A DNA stretch of 49,223 nt from Flaviflexus sp. (GTDB lineage: Bacteria; Actinomycetota; Actinomycetes; Actinomycetales; Actinomycetaceae), in the NCBI GenBank assembly GCA_030537635.1, contig JAUNVM010000016.1:1-49223 (forward strand), in the 5' to 3' direction. Shown in pieces: positions 45,187-49,223 of the stretch; position 1 is the first letter of the stretch; each line of letters opens with the position of its first letter. Under the pieces are notes generated by a model. That model made no database searches. It had not been told where the DNA came from and saw nothing but the letters and a program-made list of their open reading frames with translations. The position numbers and the translations under genes were made by a program.

Positions 45187-46605
45187 ATGCGTCGAGCCGT
45201 CTCAGCAGCCCTTGCGCTCATCCTCGCCCTCAGTGCCTCCTCTGCCGCCGCGTCGAATGAGGATGAGCGCGATGAGCTGGTGCGCAAGCAGCAGGAGAAT
45301 GCCCGGGAGCTGGAGAACCTCCAGTCCAGTCTTGAGGGCGTGGACACCAATCTGCAGGAGGCTTATCTCAAGCTCGAAGAGGTGCGCGGCAAGATTCCGG
45401 GCGCCGAGGCCGAGCTAGCCAGCGCCCAGAGCGCACTCGCCGAAGCCGTGCGCGAGCAGGAGATTGTTTCCGGGCAGCTGGCCGCGGCCGAGGCCGAGCT
45501 TGGCGATATCGAGGAGGCGCTTGCCGCCGACACGGAGATTGCCGAGGAGACTCAGGATTCGCTCGGCGAGTTGGCCCGAGCCACCTACCGGGGCGAGAAT
45601 GCCTCCACCGCCATGGAGGTGTGGGTGGGCTCGTCCTCCACGGAGGACTTCCTCTCGTCCTACTCCATGGTCGATTCGGTGGCCCGCAGCCAATCCTCGA
45701 TTATCGCCGAGGCACAAACCCAGCTGGCCACGAACCGCAACCGGCAAGCACGCCAGAGCGCCGTACGCGAGGAAATCGAGGAGCTGCAGGCCCAGGCGGA
45801 TGCTCTCGTCGAGCAGCGGGATGCTCGGCGCTCCGAGGCGCAGGCCAAGTCCGATGAGCTAAAGAGCCTCGAGGCCTCCGAGCAGGCCATGGCTGCCGAC
45901 CTGGAGGGAAAGAAGTCTGACTTCGAGGCTTCCATTGCCACCATCGAATCCGAGCAGGCCTCCACCGCCGCCCGAATCGCTCAGATCAACGAGGAAATCC
46001 GGGCCGAAGAGGCGCGCCGCAAGGCCGCCGAGGAGGAGGCTCGCCGTCAGGCTGAGGCCGAGCGCCGGGCGGCTGAGGAGGAGGCCCGCCGCAAGGCCGC
46101 GGCCAATAAGCCAAAGGCGCCCTCGGCTCCCAAGCCGGCCGCCCCCAAGCCGGCGGCGCCCGCCCCGGCCCCGTCGGGCGCCCTCTTGATCCCCCCGGTT
46201 CCAGCCCCGCTCTATGTCACCTCCCCATTTGGTGTGCGCTGGTATCCGATCACCGGCGGATACTGGATGCATAACGGTGTTGACCTGCGCTCGCCGTGCG
46301 GCGAGGCTCAGGTGGCCCCCGCCGATGGCGTAGTGTCGGCAACGATTCCCGCCCCCGGAAATTCCACCCACGGCAATCAGATCTTCATCAATCACGGGAT
46401 GATGGGCGGAAACTCCTGGGTGACCGTCACCAACCACCTCTCCGGTTTCGCCGTATCCAAGGGGCAGCGGGTGAGCAAGGGACAGGTCATTGGCTACACC
46501 GGTCAAACCGGAAACGTCACCGGCTGTCACGTTCACTTTGAAGTGTGGCGCAACGGCGTTGTCATCAACCCGATGAGCCTGCCGGGCTTCACCCGCCGCA
46601 ACTAG
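45187..46605 (+). CDS. Secreted coiled-coil M23 peptidase, probable FtsEX-regulated wall hydrolase
   Basis: This is a 472-residue exported protein. The signal peptide is MRRAVSAALALILALS with a cleavage region around SSAAAS (17-23). Residues about 25-305 are a long Glu/Ala/Arg coiled coil in two stretches, with a short globular segment at about 128-165 (RATYRGENAS, MEVWVGSSSTEDFLSSY). A Lys/Pro/Ala-rich linker (305-335) leads to an M23/LytM domain with the full zinc set: His362, Asp366 (HNGVD) and His448-x-His450. This is the architecture of EnvC/PcsB-type FtsX partners, but with its own active enzyme. ATG 45187 is one base after the ftsX stop; longer frames would run through ftsX. Confidence 0.9.
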   Translation: MRRAVSAALALILALSASSAAASNEDERDELVRKQQENARELENLQSSLEGVDTNLQEAYLKLEEVRGKIPGAEAELASAQSALAEAVREQEIVSGQLAAAEAELGDIEEALAADTEIAEETQDSLGELARATYRGENASTAMEVWVGSSSTEDFLSSYSMVDSVARSQSSIIAEAQTQLATNRNRQARQSAVREEIEELQAQADALVEQRDARRSEAQAKSDELKSLEASEQAMAADLEGKKSDFEASIATIESEQASTAARIAQINEEIRAEEARRKAAEEEARRQAEAERRAAEEEARRKAAANKPKAPSAPKPAAPKPAAPAPAPSGALLIPPVPAPLYVTSPFGVRWYPITGGYWMHNGVDLRSPCGEAQVAPADGVVSATIPAPGNSTHGNQIFINHGMMGGNSWVTVTNHLSGFAVSKGQRVSKGQVIGYTGQTGNVTGCHVHFEVWRNGVVINPMSLPGFTRRN

Positions 46606-46628
46606 CTCCCCGAGGGCCGGTCAGATCT

Positions 46629-46657
46629 TTGACGGGCCGGAGCCGCGCGGATACGAT
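46629..46657 (+). promoter_or_regulatory. Promoter of smpB
   Basis: TTGACG (46629-46634) and TACGAT (46652-46657) are spaced by 17 nt. This is the clearest housekeeping promoter in the window. The expected start lies about 15 nt before the ATG, leaving room for GAGGAG. Confidence 0.65.
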
Positions 46658-46678
46658 GGGATGCTCTGAGGAGGAGTC

Positions 46679-47191
46679 ATGGCCGCGAAAAAGAATGCCG
46701 CGAAGCGCGCACAGGATACCGGGGGTGGCAAGAAAGTCATCGCCCGGAATAAGCGCGCCCGCCATGACTACTTCATTGACGACACGTGGGAGGCCGGGCT
46801 CGTTCTCACCGGCACCGAGGTAAAGTCCCTGCGGATGGGCCGCGCCTCCATCACCGAGGCCTGGATCGAGATCGACCGGGCGGGGGAAGCCTGGCTGCAG
46901 GGTGCCACGATTCCGGTCTACGTCTCGGGGACGTGGACCAATCACGCCCCCACCCGCAAGCGCAAGCTCCTCCTGCACAATGCCGAACTCATTCGGCTCG
47001 GGCAAAAGTCCCGCGAGAAGGGCTACACGATTGTTCCGCTCGAGCTCTATTTCTCCAAGGGCAGGGCCAAGATCGAAATCGCCCTCGCCAGGGGCAAGCA
47101 GGCCTGGGATAAGCGAGAGACACTGCGCCGGGCCCAGGACGATCGTGAAGCCCGCCGGGCCATGGCCGAATGGCGCAAGGGCAAGCGCTAA
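46679..47191 (+). CDS. smpB: SsrA-binding protein SmpB
   Basis: SmpB binds tmRNA and brings it to stalled ribosomes. It has 170 residues. Core motifs are RHDYFIDDTWEAGLVLTGTE (about 25-44), VKSLRMGRASI and the basic C-terminal tail ending WRKGKR that reads the empty mRNA channel. An extra 20-residue Lys/Ala-rich N-terminus precedes the core. GAGGAG lies 3 nt before the ATG, with a good promoter above it. ssrA, its RNA partner, begins 113 nt downstream. Confidence 0.97.
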   Translation: MAAKKNAAKRAQDTGGGKKVIARNKRARHDYFIDDTWEAGLVLTGTEVKSLRMGRASITEAWIEIDRAGEAWLQGATIPVYVSGTWTNHAPTRKRKLLLHNAELIRLGQKSREKGYTIVPLELYFSKGRAKIEIALARGKQAWDKRETLRRAQDDREARRAMAEWRKGKR

Positions 47192-47270
47192 CCGCGCACC
47201 GGCCCGCACCACCTGTGTGGCTCACCCCAGACCCTAGATGGGTGGCGGAGGAGCGTGCTAGACTTGTCAT

Positions 47271-47286
47271 CCGCCCAGCTGGGCGG
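47271..47286. other. Perfect 16-bp palindrome upstream of ssrA
   Basis: CCGCCCAGCTGGGCGG is self-complementary with no loop and ends 18 nt before the mature tmRNA. TTGTCA (47264-47269) lies just before it and TTGATA (47290-47295) just after, so it may sit in the promoter spacer. It could be an operator or part of the 5' precursor. Confidence 0.55.
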
Positions 47287-47304
47287 CGGTTGATAACTGA
47301 ATAA

Positions 47305-47671
47305 GGGGACGATCGGTTTCGACGACGATCGCAATGAATGTGAAGCGGGTCGAGGACGCACAGTCATCTCGTAAACGATTCTGTGCAACCTACAGGTGCC
47401 AACTCTAAGCGCACCGATTTCGCTCTCGCTGCCTAAAGCGAAGTAGAAATCCGTCAGCGCGTGGTCCGCTCTTGCCACGCATCCTGGCGTCGTTTTAAGA
47501 GCCACTGCGCCTCGTCAGTGCGCATGGGACGAGGTGAACACCTACATGTGCTAAGTCCGTCAGCGTTATGTCTGTGCAAGCGCTGGGGCCGAAAACAACG
47601 ATAATCAGACTGCACCCGGAGAAGCCATTTATTAACATCGTCGGACGCGGGTTCGATTCCCGCCGTCTCCA
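47305..47671 (+). ncRNA. ssrA: Transfer-messenger RNA (tmRNA)
   Basis: tmRNA rescues stalled ribosomes and tags their products for proteolysis. The 5' end GGGGACG pairs with the 3' end CGTCTCC to make the 7-bp acceptor stem. The T-arm GCGGGTTCGATTCCCGC precedes the 3' end. The tag reading frame runs from GCC at 47398 to TAA at 47436 and encodes ANSKRTDFALAA, a typical actinobacterial tag ending in ALAA. CCA is not encoded after the discriminator A. The end coordinate includes that base. Open frames inside this RNA are not genes. Confidence 0.96.
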
Positions 47672-47681
47672 CTGTGTCATG

Positions 47682-47718
47682 TCTCGCGTCATCGTTCCGC
47701 CGGTGACGCGAGATTTTT
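47682..47718 (+). terminator. Terminator of ssrA
   Basis: TCTCGCGTCA pairs perfectly with TGACGCGAGA and is followed directly by TTTTT: a classic intrinsic terminator 10 nt after the tmRNA. Confidence 0.92.
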
Positions 47719-48214
47719 GTTGTGCTGGCGGGGTTTGCGGGCCTGGCTGAGGATCGGTTTTTTGGGGTATGTCTCGGAACATAGCGGAGCGATCTCCTCT
47801 AGTCACACATGGTCCCACGGCACCAATACCCGCCAAGCCACCGAGCCGGCACGAGGTTCTCGTCTTAGTTTTTCGGACCGACCGCCTCCGGCCGCCCCCT
47901 GGCGTGGTTACCGGGGGAGCGCTTACCATCGACCTTCACCGAGATCGGCGCTGAAACCTCGATGCCACATGCCCTGTGGGGAGATCAGGTGCGGGAAGGT
48001 CTACTTCGTGAATCGAATGACGAACGCGAAGACCGACGATGAAGGTTCGGGCCCGTGAGGTGGCAGGCGTTATCGGGTCGATTGACCTTCTGAGCCCCGA
48101 TTCTTGGACTGTTAGATCCATCACCGGACGGAGAGGAAGCAACCTTTTCGACCTTGTCTGGACGGGTTTGCTCGGAGCTGGTGATCTCGCGTTGTCTTTC
48201 CTGCCGAGTTGCCC
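47719..48214. other. About 500 nt without a convincing gene
   Basis: Short open frames exist on both strands (the longest about 110 codons), but none has a ribosome site together with coding-like codon choice or a family I recognise. No second copy of the tmRNA 3' end, which would mark an integrated island, is seen in the window. Confidence 0.5.
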
Positions 48215-48243
48215 TTGCCTAGAGACGAGGCAAAGGTTAGCCT
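48215..48243 (+). promoter_or_regulatory. Promoter of the HtaA-domain gene
   Basis: TTGCCT (48215-48220) and TAGCCT (48238-48243) are spaced by 17 nt. The start codon follows 47 nt after the -10 box. Confidence 0.55.
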
Positions 48244-48250
48244 CGCCTTA
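48232..48250 (+). promoter_or_regulatory. DtxR/IdeR-type iron box
   Basis: This 19-nt site matches the DtxR/IdeR consensus TWAGGTWAGSCTWACCTWA at 16 of 19 positions by eye. It covers the -10 box, so iron-loaded repressor would block the promoter. It fits the heme-acquisition gene downstream. Confidence 0.7.
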
Positions 48251-48290
48251 TGCCATTTCTATGGCGTAACAGTTGATGGAAGGACTCAAC

Positions 48291-49223
48291 ATGACACGAA
48301 CGAGAAAGGCGATTATCGCCTTGCTTGCGTGCTTCAGCCTTCTGCTTCCCGGTGTAGGGGCTCTCGGCGTTGGCGCCGCAGTGGCCGAACCGGAAGCGGG
48401 TACGGATACGCAGTGCTCCGACGACGAGAACTTGCTTCTCGCTGCGGAACAGCCACTGGAATGGGGGGTACGCGAGTCTTTTAGGAAGTACATCGAAGGG
48501 CCGATTGCCAACGGTGAGATCACCGCTGCTGATGGCGCAACCTACGATGGTGAGAAGTTCAGCTTCCCGGTTGTGGATGGCACCTACGATCGCGCGGCCC
48601 AGACCGGCAAGATTCACTTCGGCGGTAGCACCCATTTCACGGGCCACCACGGGATACTTGATACCAAGATTTCCAATCCGGTAGTTGAGATCACGTCGCC
48701 CACGACGGCGAAGCTCTGGGCCGAGGTTGTCTCGAAGGGTTTCCAGGGGGACGCGACCGACTACGGTCTCGTTCACTTCGCCGATGTGACCCTGTCGACA
48801 AACTCGTATGAGGAGCCGACGCTCACTCTTCAAAGCAGTAGCGTCAAGCTCACTGCCGATGGCGTGGAGGCCTTTGCTGGCTTCTACGAGGAGGGCTCTG
48901 AACTCGACCCGGTCCACGCCGCCATCACCATGATCGATCCCGAGCCCTGCCCCACTGAAGTGGTTGCCGAGGCACCCACCGCCTCCGACGTTGAGGAAGC
49001 CGGTGCCGATACCGTGACGATTCCTGACGTTGAGGGTGTTGAGTACCTCATCGATGATGTCGTGGTTTCTGGTACCTACCAGGTGCCCGAGGGGGTCGAT
49101 GCCGTGACTGTCACGGCCCGTGCCATGGACGGATACGTCCTCTCGCAGGACTCCGATAGCTCGTGGAACTTCAAGTTCGTGATCAACGAGCCCGCAGAGG
49201 AGCCGTCGCAGGAGCCCACTGAG
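48291..49223 (+). CDS. HtaA-domain heme-binding surface protein (3' truncated)
   Basis: The frame is open from ATG 48291 to the end of the window, giving the first 311 residues. A signal peptide (Arg/Lys then a long hydrophobic run, cleavage near AVA-EP at about 32) precedes an HtaA domain (about 55-217) with the diagnostic EWGVRESFRKYIEG and STHFTGHHGILDTKISNP blocks. Tyr67 and His119/His120 sit where characterised HtaA domains bind heme, by my estimate. Cys42 and Cys220 flank the domain and may pair. A second region (about 240-296) resembles a repeated beta domain with GTYQVPEGVDAVTVTA. A Glu/Pro stretch begins at the window edge. GGAAGGA lies before the ATG. The iron box upstream supports heme uptake. 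Confidence 0.88.
   Translation, partial: MTRTRKAIIALLACFSLLLPGVGALGVGAAVAEPEAGTDTQCSDDENLLLAAEQPLEWGVRESFRKYIEGPIANGEITAADGATYDGEKFSFPVVDGTYDRAAQTGKIHFGGSTHFTGHHGILDTKISNPVVEITSPTTAKLWAEVVSKGFQGDATDYGLVHFADVTLSTNSYEEPTLTLQSSSVKLTADGVEAFAGFYEEGSELDPVHAAITMIDPEPCPTEVVAEAPTASDVEEAGADTVTIPDVEGVEYLIDDVVVSGTYQVPEGVDAVTVTARAMDGYVLSQDSDSSWNFKFVINEPAEEPSQEPTE

Noticed and set aside
47672..47674. Encoded CCA end of tmRNA
   Set aside because: The bases after the discriminator A are CTG, so CCA must be added after transcription.
47454..47929. Minus-strand open frames across ssrA
   Set aside because: They cover the tmRNA and its terminator; the RNA gene explains the sequence.
47717..48269. Short open frames downstream of ssrA (for example 47717-48058 and 48039-48269)
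   Set aside because: One begins at the ssrA terminator and the other runs through the iron box and promoter; neither has a clear start site or known family.

Overview
The window is one contiguous piece of an actinobacterial (Actinomycetota) chromosome with high GC content. The markers are lineage-typical. They include an AdnA/AdnB helicase-nuclease pair, a DUF3107 protein, an LpdA-type quinone reductase without a redox disulfide, an HtaA heme-binding protein behind a DtxR/IdeR-type iron box, a tmRNA encoding the tag ANSKRTDFALAA, many GTG starts, and many genes with a TANNNT box only 6-7 nt before the start codon (leaderless mRNAs). A member of Actinomycetaceae or a relative is plausible, but the sequence alone does not fix genus or species. 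No insertion sequence, prophage, CRISPR array or tRNA was seen.

Layout. 1-393 is the 3' end of an unrecognised gene. 615-3494 holds pgi and mdh as separate units. 3848-9100 is an overlapping run glyA-folD-xth-yihY-manC (one-carbon metabolism, DNA repair, membrane protein, GDP-mannose synthesis). 9366-17659 is a nucleoside uptake and catabolism operon: BMP lipoprotein, a hairpin, ABC ATPase, two permeases, cdd, deoA, an unexpected C39-peptidase-like protein, deoC. The convergent pair punA-pgm (20288-17818, minus) completes the pathway: imported nucleosides are deaminated or phosphorolysed, and the pentose phosphates enter central metabolism. 20377-22634 is lpdA plus a LOG-family gene.

22847-29418 resembles the mycobacterial neighbourhood of tatB and mrp: O-methyltransferase, tatB, mrp, an acyltransferase with an SGNH domain, a DUF1003 protein and a MgtE-N/CBS protein. 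The sigE-rseA-htrA genes that I recall between methyltransferase and tatB in mycobacteria are missing. 29512-34626 carries aminopeptidase P, a PHP phosphoesterase, MarC, a DEAD-box helicase and DUF3107. 34752-41182 is adnA-adnB, converging on a phosphotransferase-like gene that lacks a metal-binding Asp.

42357-47671 is a translation and division block: prfB, then ftsE-ftsX and a secreted coiled-coil M23 peptidase (the likely FtsEX-controlled wall hydrolase), then smpB and ssrA, the two parts of trans-translation. After the ssrA terminator comes about 570 nt without a convincing gene. It ends in an iron-regulated promoter driving an HtaA-domain surface protein that runs off the window.
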